From Paludibacter sp. (lineage in GTDB: Bacteria > Bacteroidota > Bacteroidia > Bacteroidales > Paludibacteraceae), in the NCBI RefSeq assembly GCF_009712605.1, contig NZ_WASO01000001.1, forward strand, positions 496,001 through 560,000: DNA of 64,000 bases. Direction: 5' to 3'. Numbering within the stretch: the stretch's first letter is position 1; every line of letters starts with the position of its first letter. The position numbers were made by a program, and so were the translations under genes. Below are positions 18,799 to 28,423 of the stretch, piece after piece. The notes beneath the pieces were generated by a model. The model ran no database searches, had not been told where the DNA came from, and worked only from the letters and a program-made list of their open reading frames with translations.

Positions 18799-20196
18799 TT
18801 ACATGGCAGGTAAACCGAATCCAAGCTTGTTTTTTCGTCCTACCCAGGCTTCTTTGATAAAATTACCGCTGGCATCTTTTCCTCCAATCATAAATATTCT
18901 GTTGTATTTATCGACTACAACAGAAGCTTTAGTCCTGGGTTTATAATTAAGGACTTTGGGGAAGTTGATCAGTGTATCGCGTCTTGTCCAGATGTATCCC
19001 TCTGTCTTTGAACAAAGCAAGGTGTCTTTTGCGATAGCGCCTGAAGCATTTGTACCTCCCCAGAGCATTAAACGATCATCATACCAAATCAATGAAGCAT
19101 TCTTACTGGCGGGGAATGAGTCGGCTTTGATTTCTGTAGAGAAGTCCATCCACTGTCCGGTACCGGACATGTAAGTGTAAACTGAATTTACCGTATTTCC
19201 TGTTTTATCTTTACCGCCTATTAGCATCAGTTTTGGACTTCCTGTCTGAGGTGTGAATGTGGTTGCTGCGAAATCAGAAACAGGGAAGCTGTTAAACTTA
19301 TTGCCGTTGTTATAGCTATTGTCGAAATCGGCTATTGCATATTGTAACGACCAGTTGGCACCGTCAGAAGAAGTTTCTACGTAGTAATTGTTGCTGCTGT
19401 CATACATGACGGCAAACAGCTTGTTATCATAGCCTGCGATCAGTGATTTTAACTGGTTAGGCGATGAAATCGTAATTTTGTTCCAGGATGTGCCGTTTGA
19501 ACTGGAATAGATGGTTTGTCCGTCACCAATCACATACATAACGTTGTTGAGAACGATCATGTTTTGCAATGAAGCAGAAGCCGGTAAGGTTGAAATGGTT
19601 GAGCCCCCGTTCCAGCTTTTAGCGTCAGTTGTGGTGTATAAACTGATGTTTGAGCCGTTATTAAGGAATAACATTACCAAATCATTGCAATAGACTGCTT
19701 TTTGTGCTGTTTCCGCAGAACCAAAGGAAGGATAAGTTCTCAATTGCCATGCGATGGAGTCCGGCTCTACTTTGTGAACGCGTACATCTACATAATATGA
19801 CATTGTATCGGTTCCATTAGCTGCATAATTTAAAAAAACCTGTTTGGTTCTGAAATCGATAGAGTCTCCTGCCTTATAGGCCTTTTTGTCGAAAAACATG
19901 GCAGCTGAAGAATAGGTGCTTATGACAGGTATGGCTCTGAAATGACCGTACAGTTTTGTTTTGAAAGGGAGGGAGTCTACGTTGTAGATTAATCCGTTGG
20001 TTTTATATGCATTACCACCGGTTTGATCAACGGTAAATTTTGCTTTTGCAAAAGCAGGTACGCTGTCACTCTTTATTGCAAAGGTGTATACGCGGGCATC
20101 GTCGGAGTAATTTGTGACGCTGTTACTGAGGCAAGAGTTAAATACGAGCAATCCTAAGGTGAACAAAAAAATAACCAAGTATTTAAGCTGTTTCAT
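18799..20196 (-). CDS. DUF6242-type lipoprotein with Kelch-like repeats
   Basis: 465 aa. Lipoprotein signal MKQLKYLVIFLFTLGLLVFNSC with lipobox Cys22. The N-terminal third (about 25-150) looks like an Ig-type domain; from about residue 165 on there are repeating beta-propeller-like units with IYSSSNGTSWNKI, KLMLIGGKDKTGN, RLMLWGGTNASG and RIFMIGGKDASGN, a Kelch or exo-alpha-sialidase-like pattern. The family is Bacteroidales-specific and of unknown function, probably anchored to a membrane facing outward. The stop is 65 bp from the aroA start, so the two may be co-transcribed. Confidence 0.7.
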   Translation of the reverse strand: MKQLKYLVIFLFTLGLLVFNSCLSNSVTNYSDDARVYTFAIKSDSVPAFAKAKFTVDQTGGNAYKTNGLIYNVDSLPFKTKLYGHFRAIPVISTYSSAAMFFDKKAYKAGDSIDFRTKQVFLNYAANGTDTMSYYVDVRVHKVEPDSIAWQLRTYPSFGSAETAQKAVYCNDLVMLFLNNGSNISLYTTTDAKSWNGGSTISTLPASASLQNMIVLNNVMYVIGDGQTIYSSSNGTSWNKITISSPNQLKSLIAGYDNKLFAVMYDSSNNYYVETSSDGANWSLQYAIADFDNSYNNGNKFNSFPVSDFAATTFTPQTGSPKLMLIGGKDKTGNTVNSVYTYMSGTGQWMDFSTEIKADSFPASKNASLIWYDDRLMLWGGTNASGAIAKDTLLCSKTEGYIWTRRDTLINFPKVLNYKPRTKASVVVDKYNRIFMIGGKDASGNFIKEAWVGRKNKLGFGLPAM

Positions 20197-20365
20197 GAAG
20201 AAAATTGGTTTTTGAAATAAATTTTTTAACCTTTTGCCGGCACTTGCTTCTTTTACTTTTGCCTCGTTGTTATCCTTTTAACCGGATATTAAAGTCTGTG
20301 AGCTGATATTCAGGCAAATAAAAGTATTAAAGGCTATTCTTATCAGATAGTTTTTTATATTAGTG

Positions 20366-20373
20366 CAAATGTA
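20366..20373 (-). promoter_or_regulatory. -7 element upstream of the DUF6242 gene
   Basis: TACATTTG on the minus strand, 170 bp before the start codon, in a 317-bp gap that otherwise holds only the ppiD terminator. Long leader, or another start site was missed. Confidence 0.35.
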
Positions 20374-20460
20374 GTAACAAATTTTGATATTGTAGGATAA
20401 TTAGACAGATTCAGGCTTTTTTAACCGCTGTTGAAGCTTGTTTAGTATAGGCTCACAAAC

Positions 20461-20495
20461 AAAAAAAGGCTGCCGTTTGGCAACCTTTTTTTTGT
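20461..20495 (-). terminator. intrinsic terminator of the ppiD-like gene
   Basis: AGGTTGCC / GGCAGCCT stem with AAAC loop, flanked by A-run and T-run, 18 bp past the stop codon at 20513. Confidence 0.8.
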
Positions 20496-20512
20496 TAGGA
20501 GAGGAGGACTAG

Positions 20513-22654
20513 TTAGAAAAACTTGATTCTGTTATCTGTTATGTCAGCTTTGTCTTTCAGAACTTGTAATGTCATGTAAGGAAGCATATAAGCATAACGG
20601 GAATTCAGCATATCAATCTGAGCCTTGGCGTTAAACTTATCGTTTCTTTTTTGTTCACTTACAACGCTGAAAACAAATACACCAGCTTTGCCTTTAACAG
20701 GAGCTGAAAGATGATTTGGTTTAGAAGCGGAAGCTGCACCGATAACGGCAGGTTCCATTCCAAGAGATCCGGCTTGTGCGCTGAAGAAATTCAGGTTAGA
20801 AGCAGTGTCTGTTTTTTGTTTCAAAGCAGCAGCCAAAGCTTGAACAGTTTTAGCTGAAGCCATTGCTGAGTTCATATTTTTGGTGATTACTTCAGCTTTC
20901 TTGTCGTTGATGAGTTCTGCTTTCAATTCAGCTGTAACATCTTTCAGATCGCGGTATCCTTTCGGATGCGATGCAATCAGGTTGGCTACGATGAGAACAT
21001 CGTTGCGTTCGCCGCATTCAAATACGTCTGAAGTAGAACCTGCTTTCGCATCGTTTGCCCAACGGAAAACCGTACGGGTATTCTTAACGTTACCCAGTCG
21101 GGGAGCGTTGGGGTCTAAACCGTTCATCGGGCGAACAGTAACACCTTTTGATTTAGCTGCCTGATCGAATTTGTCGCTGCTGGTTGCTGCTGCTGCAAAT
21201 TCTTTAGCCTGATTGTAAACAGTTTCTCTTGTCTGATCGCTTGGAACGGCTTTCAGTGCCAATAAAGCCAGTTTTACTTTGCTGATGCTTGAGGTCTTTT
21301 CTTCAACCTGAATGATCTGGATAGAAGATGTTTGTTTGTCAAGAATAACTTCGTTTACACCGCCTCTGAAAAGTTTTGTAACGAGATCTTGTTTAAAGCC
21401 GTTTTGTAAGAGGTTCATTTGGCGTACCCAGCCAATTTCACCGCCGTTTGCTGCGGTTTGTTGCAATTTAGAGAATTTTTGAGCTAAGTCGGCAAATTTA
21501 GCACCACCTTTGATTGCTGCAACAAGACTGTCGGCCAGCTTGCTTTCGCTATCTGCAAGAACAATATGACGGATTTTTACAGAGTCAGGTTCGCTGATGC
21601 CACCTTCAACAATTTTAGCCATGTAGTAGGTGTCTCCTTCCATCTTAGGACCAACAACATCGCCAGTTTTACCACCGAATGCAAAATCCTGGAGGAACGG
21701 AGGAACTTCTTTCTTTGTCAGAGCAATATCAATATATTTTTCTTCTGAGTTGGCATTTACAAATCCTTTGATGTCCGTAGTTGTGTTAAATCCGTTTTGC
21801 AGACTGTTGATTTTCTTTTCAACTTCTGCGTAGTCTGCTTTTGATGGTTTCACATCAAATTGAACATATTTAAGATCGAAATTAGCTTCTTGTTTGTAAC
21901 GGGCTTTGCGTTTGTTGTAGAGATCACTGATTTCACTTTCAGATACTTTTACAGCTCCGTCAGGTACGGTGAAGTAAGGCTGCATAGTGTAAACCATATT
22001 TACAGATGTTTGGCTGCGATCAAATGCAAACTTGGCATCGAGCGAGTTGGCTGTTATGGTTTTTGAAAGTAATGCGTTGTACTTTTGTTGTAATGTGTTT
22101 TGTTTTACCATGTTTTCGAGGAATGACCAATATTGCTGGTATTCTTTTACCTCGTCAGCATGTTGTTTGTCTTTGCCTTTTGAAGCCTTATCCAGAGATG
22201 TCAGAAAGCCAAGAAGAGCTTCTTTGCTGAAAGTGCCTGTTTTCGGATCGGTAAAAGTACGACGGCTGTAAATGATGGGGCTGATATGGTTACCAATGGT
22301 TAAGTCTTCTAGTTCATCTTTAGAAACCGCAATGCCTACTTTTTCGGTTTGTTTGCCCAAAAGGATTTCAGTCACTTTGTTATCCCAAACCTGTTGACGA
22401 ATCTGTTCGCTCATTTCGTCGTTATTTTGTTGTCCGGTTTCAATCTTGTAAACTGTTGATAATTGTTCTACAGCTTCCATGAAATCAGCATACTTTAAAG
22501 TTTCTCCGTCAACAACCCCAATTTTTTGCTTTTGCTGGCCGAAATAGGTTTTACTTGAATTCAGAAAGTCGCCGATAATGAAAGCAAACATTGCTAAACC
22601 CACCACTATCAACAGGAATACTCCTTTGCTTCTAATTTTCTCTAATGTTGCCAT
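20513..22654 (-). CDS. PpiD-like membrane-anchored peptidyl-prolyl isomerase
   Basis: 713 aa. Short cytosolic start (MATLEKIRSKG) and one membrane anchor (about 12-31, VFLLIVVGLAMFAFIIGDFL), then a SurA-N-like chaperone segment and a parvulin-type rotamase domain near residues 345-445 (VKIRHIVLADSESK, NGGEIGWVRQM, TSSIQIIQVEEK), followed by another helical chaperone part. This is the PpiD/SurA-N layout of a periplasmic folding factor fixed to the inner membrane. No partner gene adjacent; its own terminator follows. Confidence 0.88.
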   Translation of the reverse strand: MATLEKIRSKGVFLLIVVGLAMFAFIIGDFLNSSKTYFGQQKQKIGVVDGETLKYADFMEAVEQLSTVYKIETGQQNNDEMSEQIRQQVWDNKVTEILLGKQTEKVGIAVSKDELEDLTIGNHISPIIYSRRTFTDPKTGTFSKEALLGFLTSLDKASKGKDKQHADEVKEYQQYWSFLENMVKQNTLQQKYNALLSKTITANSLDAKFAFDRSQTSVNMVYTMQPYFTVPDGAVKVSESEISDLYNKRKARYKQEANFDLKYVQFDVKPSKADYAEVEKKINSLQNGFNTTTDIKGFVNANSEEKYIDIALTKKEVPPFLQDFAFGGKTGDVVGPKMEGDTYYMAKIVEGGISEPDSVKIRHIVLADSESKLADSLVAAIKGGAKFADLAQKFSKLQQTAANGGEIGWVRQMNLLQNGFKQDLVTKLFRGGVNEVILDKQTSSIQIIQVEEKTSSISKVKLALLALKAVPSDQTRETVYNQAKEFAAAATSSDKFDQAAKSKGVTVRPMNGLDPNAPRLGNVKNTRTVFRWANDAKAGSTSDVFECGERNDVLIVANLIASHPKGYRDLKDVTAELKAELINDKKAEVITKNMNSAMASAKTVQALAAALKQKTDTASNLNFFSAQAGSLGMEPAVIGAASASKPNHLSAPVKGKAGVFVFSVVSEQKRNDKFNAKAQIDMLNSRYAYMLPYMTLQVLKDKADITDNRIKFF

Positions 22655-22836
22655 TGATTTGTTTCAGTTAAAAATATGATTCTGTTTTGATTATGATTTT
22701 AAGGCCGATAATTGTTTTATATTCAGTAGCAATGCGGATGTGAACTTGCCGGCGCTGCTCTTTTCTAAAACTTTAAAATCAGGGCACGAATATACAAAAA
22801 AAAGTCCATCTCAAAGAATAAATGTCAAAAACTGTA

Positions 22837-23613
22837 TTATTCAGAAACAGAAACTTCGATGCCGAGAGCCTTTATCCTTTCTGCAATTTGAGCGAGTTGC
22901 TTGTGTGATGTTTTTTTGAGCGCCTGAACGGGAGTGTCTCTTGCCAATGTGTAGATCATAACCTGTTTTGGTCTGATTTCTTTCACGGCATCCAGCCACG
23001 CACTCAGCTCTTCCTCAGTGGTGTTGTCTATCTGTTGCCCCTCGATTTCTCCCTGCAAAAAGAGCGTTTGGATGATGAGATTTCCATTGAATCGTTTTAG
23101 ATGCTCAATTAGCCATTCGCCTGAAAAAGAGGCAGCTCCGGGTTGGTTGAGCAGGCGGATTGTATTGTCGAACACCGAATCCATTTTCAGGATATTGTTA
23201 TCCACTTTGTTTAATGTTTCAAATACGGATGGTTTGTGTATCAGTGTGCTGTTAGACAAAACGCTGATCTTTGCCTCGGGGAAAAACTCGTTTCGAAGAG
23301 CGATGGTATCGTTTACAATTCCGGCAAAGTCGGTGTGCATCGTAGGTTCTCCGTTTCCGGCAAAAGTGATGACATCCAGTTTTTTGCCGTCCACTTTAAT
23401 TTCAGACAGCGCTATCCGTAGTGCCTCTTTGACTTCTTCACGTGTGGGGATGTGAGCTTCCTGCGGTTTGAAATTGAATCCGCATTCGCAATAAATGCAG
23501 TTGAATGTGCAGATTTTAGCATTGACAGGTAAAAGATTGATGCCGAGCGAAGTGCCCAAGCGACGACTTATAACGGGGCCAAATACTATTTTGTCGAATA
23601 AATAAGTAGACAT
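22837..23613 (-). CDS. radical SAM protein (COG0731-like)
   Basis: 258 aa. The N-terminus GPVISRRLGTSLGINLLPVN is followed by the radical SAM cysteine motif CTFNCIYCECG (Cx3Cx2C), then FAGNGEPTMH, the GGE-like SAM site, and SNSTLI. These match the COG0731 Fe-S oxidoreductases with unknown substrate. There is no SPASM or TRAM extension and no adjacent peptide precursor. It may act in tRNA or cofactor modification, but nothing in the context decides this. Confidence 0.82.
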   Translation of the reverse strand: MSTYLFDKIVFGPVISRRLGTSLGINLLPVNAKICTFNCIYCECGFNFKPQEAHIPTREEVKEALRIALSEIKVDGKKLDVITFAGNGEPTMHTDFAGIVNDTIALRNEFFPEAKISVLSNSTLIHKPSVFETLNKVDNNILKMDSVFDNTIRLLNQPGAASFSGEWLIEHLKRFNGNLIIQTLFLQGEIEGQQIDNTTEEELSAWLDAVKEIRPKQVMIYTLARDTPVQALKKTSHKQLAQIAERIKALGIEVSVSE

Positions 23614-23645
23614 AGTCGGTTGATAATTAACAATTAAAAATTAAT

Positions 23646-23687
23646 AATGAGAATTTGCAGGGCCAGTGGGTGCTGCAAATTCTCATT
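23646..23687 (-). terminator. terminator-like hairpin after dapL
   Basis: Perfect 15-bp stem AATGAGAATTTGCAG / CTGCAAATTCTCATT, 12-nt loop, followed on the minus strand by ATTAATTTTTAATT. 46 bp after the dapL stop. Confidence 0.7.
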
Positions 23688-23732
23688 CTGTAATATAATC
23701 TGACTAATTATTAATTCTTCATTATTAATTAA

Positions 23733-24965
23733 TTACAGTTTCCAGTTGGCAATGCGTTGCATGGCTTCCTCGGTTTGAGCCTGGCTTCCGAATGCAGTGA
23801 GGCGGAAGTAGCCTTCACCATGAGGACCGAATCCGACGCCCGGAGTGCCAACAACATTCATTTCGTTGAGCAAACGATCGAAGAACTGCCATGATGAGAT
23901 GCCGTCGGGAGTCTTTAGCCAGATGTATGGCGCATTTACACCGCCGAATGCACTCAGACCTTTTGCTTCAACGCCTTTACGGATGATGCCGGCGTTATTC
24001 ATGTAAGTGGCGATGGTTTCTTTGATCTCTTGTTGCCCTTCGGCAGAATAAATAGCTTCGGCAGCACGTTGTACAATGTAGGCGGTGCCGTTGAATTTTG
24101 TTGTTTGGCGGCGGTTCCATAGGCGGTTGAGTGGTACACGTCCGTGTTCGGCAGAATTAACCAGAACCGTTTTGGGAACGACGGTATAACCGCAACGTAA
24201 TCCGGTGAAACCTGCGGTTTTTGAGAAACTGCGGAATTCGACAGCTACTTCGCGGGCTCCTTCAATTTCGTAGATAGAGTGAGGAACATCTGCTTCGCTG
24301 ATAAAGGCTTCGTAGGCGGCATCGAACAAAATCAATACGTCGTTGGCGCGAGCGTAGTCGACCCACTGTTTCAATTCGTTTTTCTTCAGAGTTGTTCCTG
24401 TCGGATTGTTCGGGTAGCAGAGATAAATTACATCGGGACGAGTCGCCGGAAGTTCTGGAATGAAGTTGTTTTCCTTTGTACAGGGCAAATAAACAATCTT
24501 TTCCCATTTGCCGTCGGCTGTCGGTTTGCCGGCACGACCAGCCATGGCGTTTGTATCCACGTAAACGGGATAAACAGGGTCGGTAACGGCAATCACGTTG
24601 TTCGGGCCGAGAATGTCGCCGAAGTTGCCGGTGTCGCTTTTGGCGCCGTCACTCACGAATACTTCGTCGGGAGCAATGTCCATGCCACGGGCAGTATAGT
24701 CTTTAGCAACAATGGTTTCGCGCAGGAAGGCATAACCCTGTTCCGGGCCGTAACCGCGAAAGGTACTGGCTTCACCCATTTCGTCAACAGCAGCATGAAG
24801 AGCTTTGATAACAGCCGGAGCCAGCGGACGCGTTACGTCGCCGATACCAAGACGAATGATATTTGCTGATGGATTTTCTTCCTTGTAGGTATTTACTTTA
24901 CGTGCGATCTCCGAAAAAAGATAGGTTTCGGGGATATTCAAAAAATTGTCGTTTACAAAAGCCAT
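23733..24965 (-). CDS. dapL: LL-diaminopimelate aminotransferase
   Basis: 410 aa, the standard size. Start [20 protein letters not shown], then [20 protein letters not shown], the [17 protein letters not shown] substrate region, and the PLP lysine in [20 protein letters not shown]. These are specific for DapL. It converts tetrahydrodipicolinate and glutamate directly to LL-diaminopimelate, bypassing the acyl intermediates of dapD/dapC/dapE. Follows dapF with a 102-bp gap, the usual Bacteroidetes order. Confidence 0.96.
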   Translation of the reverse strand: MAFVNDNFLNIPETYLFSEIARKVNTYKEENPSANIIRLGIGDVTRPLAPAVIKALHAAVDEMGEASTFRGYGPEQGYAFLRETIVAKDYTARGMDIAPDEVFVSDGAKSDTGNFGDILGPNNVIAVTDPVYPVYVDTNAMAGRAGKPTADGKWEKIVYLPCTKENNFIPELPATRPDVIYLCYPNNPTGTTLKKNELKQWVDYARANDVLILFDAAYEAFISEADVPHSIYEIEGAREVAVEFRSFSKTAGFTGLRCGYTVVPKTVLVNSAEHGRVPLNRLWNRRQTTKFNGTAYIVQRAAEAIYSAEGQQEIKETIATYMNNAGIIRKGVEAKGLSAFGGVNAPYIWLKTPDGISSWQFFDRLLNEMNVVGTPGVGFGPHGEGYFRLTAFGSQAQTEEAMQRIANWKL

Positions 24966-24979
24966 ATTGCTAATTTTGG

Positions 24980-25006
24980 GATTTGAGAATTTGAAGATTT
25001 GAGAAT
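24980..25006. repeat. 11-bp direct repeat between dapF and dapL
   Basis: GATTTGAGAAT occurs at 24980-24990 and again at 24996-25006. Looks like low-complexity spacer DNA; no function assigned. Confidence 0.4.
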
Positions 25007-25067
25007 GAAATCTGCCCTGAATGTGCCGATTCTAAATCGTCAATCGTAAATTAATAAATTGTAAATA

Positions 25068-25901
25068 TCAAAGCAGGTATTCGCCTTCGAAAACGGTTAC
25101 AGCTGGTCCGGTCATGTAGACGTGGTTGTCAGCTTCCGACCATTCTATTTCGAGGTTTCCGCCGAGGAGTTCCAATGTTACTTTGCGTTCGGTTTTACCG
25201 TTCAGTACGGCTGCCACGGCTGTTGCACAAGCTCCGGTTCCGCAGGCAAGCGTTTCTCCGGCACCACGTTCCCAAACTCTCATCTTGATATGAGTCGGCG
25301 AGATAACCTGTGCGAACTCGGTATTGGTACGGCGCGGGAAGAGCGGATGGTGTTCCACTTTCGGACCGCTTTTTTGTATATCCAGCTCTTCGAGCGAATC
25401 CATGAAAATCACGGCGTGGGGATTCCCCATGGAAACGGCTGTGATGTTTACCTTGCGGCTTTCAAGAGCAATGGGGTAGTTGATCACACTGGTTTCGTCG
25501 AGGTTGATAGGTATCAGTTTGGGCGCAAGAATGGGTTCACCCATATCGACACGAACGGAGTTTACTTTGCCGTTTTCTATGTTCAGCGTGAGGTGTTTTA
25601 CTCCTGCAAGAGTTTCGAGCGTGAGCTCTGTTTTGTCGGTTAATCCTTTGTCATATACAAATTTGCCGATACAACGGGTGGCATTGCCGCACATTTCCGA
25701 TTCCGAGCCATCGGAGTTGAACATGCGCATGCGGAAGTCGCACGTTTCGGAAGGCAAAATGAGAACCAGACCGTCGGATCCGATGCCGAAGTGACGGTCG
25801 CTAATGGCAGTCGCTAACGTAGCCGGATCTTCAATCTGTTCAACAAACCCGTTTACATAAACGTAGTCGTTTCCGGCGCCTTGCATTTTTGTGAACTTCA
25901 T
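25068..25901 (-). CDS. dapF: diaminopimelate epimerase
   Basis: 277 aa. [17 protein letters not shown] is the signature N-terminus. The two catalytic cysteines lie in [12 protein letters not shown] (first Cys of the motif, near residue 72) and [16 protein letters not shown] (near residue 216). It interconverts LL- and meso-diaminopimelate, the product used for peptidoglycan cross-links and lysine. With dapL and asd it gives most of a DAP pathway in this window. Confidence 0.97.
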   Translation of the reverse strand: MKFTKMQGAGNDYVYVNGFVEQIEDPATLATAISDRHFGIGSDGLVLILPSETCDFRMRMFNSDGSESEMCGNATRCIGKFVYDKGLTDKTELTLETLAGVKHLTLNIENGKVNSVRVDMGEPILAPKLIPINLDETSVINYPIALESRKVNITAVSMGNPHAVIFMDSLEELDIQKSGPKVEHHPLFPRRTNTEFAQVISPTHIKMRVWERGAGETLACGTGACATAVAAVLNGKTERKVTLELLGGNLEIEWSEADNHVYMTGPAVTVFEGEYLL

Positions 25902-25958
25902 AATTATCTATTTTAAGTAAGAAGTAAAAATGAATAAGTAATAGATGTCATTCTCGAG

Positions 25959-26317
25959 TTAACGATTTAATTTCGCTTTTATCGATTTTACAGATGCAGC
26001 AAGCATGCTAATCAATTCATTACAATCTGTATGGATGCTATGAAACTCGTTGTCAGAAATGTATTCTGTCTCATGTAATAAATCAAGCCAATAAGCTGAT
26101 TCTGCAGCTTCTTTTAATGCAATACTTGTTTTATTCAAATAATCGGCATCTGATATGGCAAATTCTTGTTCGGCAAGATTTGACCCAATACTTGTTCCGG
26201 CTCGCAATAACTGCTTTGAAATGATATATTCTTTTTTTTGACGGTGAGATATTGATATAGCCGGATAGTTCTAATGGCAAATAGTTTTGCTTTATCCCTT
26301 ACTATACTTTTACTCAT
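25959..26317 (-). pseudogene. four-helix-bundle protein (rRNA intervening-sequence type), split by a frameshift
   Basis: Reading frame one gives MSKSIVRDKAKLFAIRTIRL then YQYLTVKKK and goes out of frame. A second frame starting inside it gives RAGTSIGSNLAEQEFAISDA and runs to the stop at 25959. Joined, the pieces make about 120 aa, the normal length of the four-helix-bundle family (TIGR02436, S23-like) often encoded in 23S rRNA intervening sequences or at scattered sites. The break falls on a run of eight A (minus strand; 26232-26239), one base short of, or two over, the number that keeps frame. The homopolymer could reflect a sequencing error, a true mutation, or slippage. The gene sits between dapF and the PurF-like gene and has no obvious role with them. 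Confidence 0.8.
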
Positions 26318-26352
26318 TTTGAAATAGTTGAAGTTGGATTACTTCTTACTTT

Positions 26353-28263
26353 TTATTTGTTATTTTTTCGTGTCGTCTGTTTGCCCGGGCGTAAATCGTT
26401 CTTTTCGTAATAGTTTATAAACGCTTGGTTTACGATTCTGTTTCCTCCGGGAGTCGGATAATTTCCAGAGAAGTACCAGTCCCCGTTATGTTTTGGGCAG
26501 GCAACATGAAGGTTTTCGATGGTTTGGTAGATAATTTCCACTTCTACCGTACAATTGTCCGGAGTTACCATCTCTCCAATTTTTTTTGCTATTTCTGTAT
26601 CGGAAAAAGGAGCGTAAATGTCTTTTACGTGATTTACAATCCATTCTTTGGGCTGATTCTCCTGTTCCTTGCTCTTTTTGTATACTTCGTGAATCACGTT
26701 TTCCATGCCCCGTTCTTTCAGTAGCTCGATGGCAGCATTGAAGGCGATGAATTCGCTCATGCGCGACATGTCAATACCGTAACAGTCGGGATAACGAATC
26801 TGCGGAGAAGAAGAGACGATTACAATTTTCTTTGGTTTGAGACGACTCAAAATCTTGATAATACTCTGCTTGAGGGTCGTTCCGCGTACAATACTGTCGT
26901 CTATCACCACGATGTAATCTTCGTTTTCTTTGATTGTGCCGTAGGTGATGTCGTAAACGTGAGCGGCAAGGTCATTCCTGTTTTTATCTTCGGTGATAAA
27001 GGTCCTCAGTTTGATGTCCTTGATAGTCAGCTTTTCAGTACGTATCTTTTTTTGAAGGATTTTTTCCACCTCAGCTTCCGACAGGGTTTTCTTTTTGTTC
27101 AGAATAGCCGCCGTTTTTTGTTGATTCAGGTAGTTTTCAAATCCTTCCATCATGCCGTAGTAGGCAACCTCTGCAGTGTTAGGAATAAACGAGAGAACAG
27201 TGTGATCCACATCCTGATTGATAGCTTCGAGAATTTGCGGAGTCAGCAATCGTCCCAGAGTTTTACGTTCGCGATAGATATCGCGGTCGCTGCCTCGAGA
27301 GAAATAGATACGTTCGAACGAACAGGGAGCAACATTTTCAGTTTGGTGTATCTGGCTGATTTTGAAAGAACCGTCTTGCTTGATGAAAAGTCCTGCACCC
27401 GGGTTCAGTTCTTGAATTTCTTCAGTCGCGATGTTGAGTACGGTTTGCATCGCCGGACGTTCGGAGGTGACTACAATGATTTCGTCGTTGGCAAAGTAAA
27501 AAGCCGGGCGGATTCCCCATTTGTCGCGGAAAACAAAAGCATCACCGCTACCGGTCAGACCGCAAATCACAAAACCGCCGTCCCACATTGCAGTAGCGCG
27601 TTTGATGATGCGTTCCAGATCCAAATGTTGTTCGATAGCCTGGTTGAGTTCTTTTCCGGCCATGCCTTCGAGGGCAAATTTGGTGTAGAGATGTTCTACT
27701 TCGGAGTCGAGTCTGCCGCCGAGTTGTTCAAGAATGATAAATGTATCGGCATTGTGGCGGGGATGTTGCCCTTCGGCCACGATATGATCGAAAATCTCGT
27801 CAACATTGGCAAGGTTGAAATTGCCGGCCAGACAGAGATTCTTGCTTTTCCAGTTATTGCGACGAAGAAACGGGTGTGCGTATGAAATACCGGAACGACC
27901 GATGGTACTGTAGCGCAGGTGGCCGATGTATAGTTCCCCGACAAACGGAGCGTTGGTGCATCTTTCGTTGTCCGGCATTTTTTCGTAAGCCTCTATCTGA
28001 CGACCTACGCTGTTGAATACGTCGGTGATGGCACCGTTACCTAAAGCTCTTTCACGAAATATATATTCTTCTCCCGCTGTTGCATTCAAATTGACACACG
28101 CAATGCCAGCGCCTTCCTGACCCCGGTTGTGCTGTTTTTCCATCAAAAGATAGAGGTTGTTCAGCCCGAAACGGGTGGTTCCATACTTGGCTTTGTAGTA
28201 TTCGAGCGGTTTAAGTAACCGCATCAGTACAATGCCGCATTCGTGTTTTATCGGATCGCTCAT
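26353..28263 (-). CDS. PurF-like amidophosphoribosyltransferase, long form
   Basis: 636 aa. N-terminal Ntn glutaminase domain: MSDPIKHECGIV with the candidate nucleophile Cys9 (an 8-residue propeptide would be removed), then NRGQEGAGIA, HLRYSTIGRS and GFVICGLTGSGDAFVF. C-terminal phosphoribosyltransferase domain with the PRPP loop VVIDDSIVRGTTLKQSI (about residue 460) and CYGIDMSRMSEFIAFNAAI. It uses glutamine and PRPP, like the first purine step. It is about 160 residues longer than the usual PurF, with the extra length spread in the middle and C-terminal parts. Many Bacteroidetes carry this long form besides a standard PurF; whether it is the main enzyme cannot be told here. Confidence 0.85.
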   Translation of the reverse strand: MSDPIKHECGIVLMRLLKPLEYYKAKYGTTRFGLNNLYLLMEKQHNRGQEGAGIACVNLNATAGEEYIFRERALGNGAITDVFNSVGRQIEAYEKMPDNERCTNAPFVGELYIGHLRYSTIGRSGISYAHPFLRRNNWKSKNLCLAGNFNLANVDEIFDHIVAEGQHPRHNADTFIILEQLGGRLDSEVEHLYTKFALEGMAGKELNQAIEQHLDLERIIKRATAMWDGGFVICGLTGSGDAFVFRDKWGIRPAFYFANDEIIVVTSERPAMQTVLNIATEEIQELNPGAGLFIKQDGSFKISQIHQTENVAPCSFERIYFSRGSDRDIYRERKTLGRLLTPQILEAINQDVDHTVLSFIPNTAEVAYYGMMEGFENYLNQQKTAAILNKKKTLSEAEVEKILQKKIRTEKLTIKDIKLRTFITEDKNRNDLAAHVYDITYGTIKENEDYIVVIDDSIVRGTTLKQSIIKILSRLKPKKIVIVSSSPQIRYPDCYGIDMSRMSEFIAFNAAIELLKERGMENVIHEVYKKSKEQENQPKEWIVNHVKDIYAPFSDTEIAKKIGEMVTPDNCTVEVEIIYQTIENLHVACPKHNGDWYFSGNYPTPGGNRIVNQAFINYYEKNDLRPGKQTTRKNNK

Positions 28264-28311
28264 TGATTAGTAGGGATTTACGAATTTAACGTAGGTTTAT
28301 CCTTCAAAATG

Positions 28312-28319
28312 CAAAGATA
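28312..28319 (-). promoter_or_regulatory. -7 element for the PurF-like gene
   Basis: TATCTTTG on the minus strand, 49 bp before the start codon; no clear -33 TTG. Confidence 0.45.
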
Positions 28320-28423
28320 ACGAATTTTTGCCGAAACCTCCCTTTTTAGGAAGGGTAAACTTGTTAATATGGGCGCGTTTTGGGTCGTTTTACCTCTTTT
28401 TTTGAACCGAAATGCTTAAAAAA

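Noticed and set aside
26959-27885. Plus-strand ORF of 308 aa
   Set aside because: Antisense to the PurF-like gene; its sequence is low-complexity hydrophobic without a domain.
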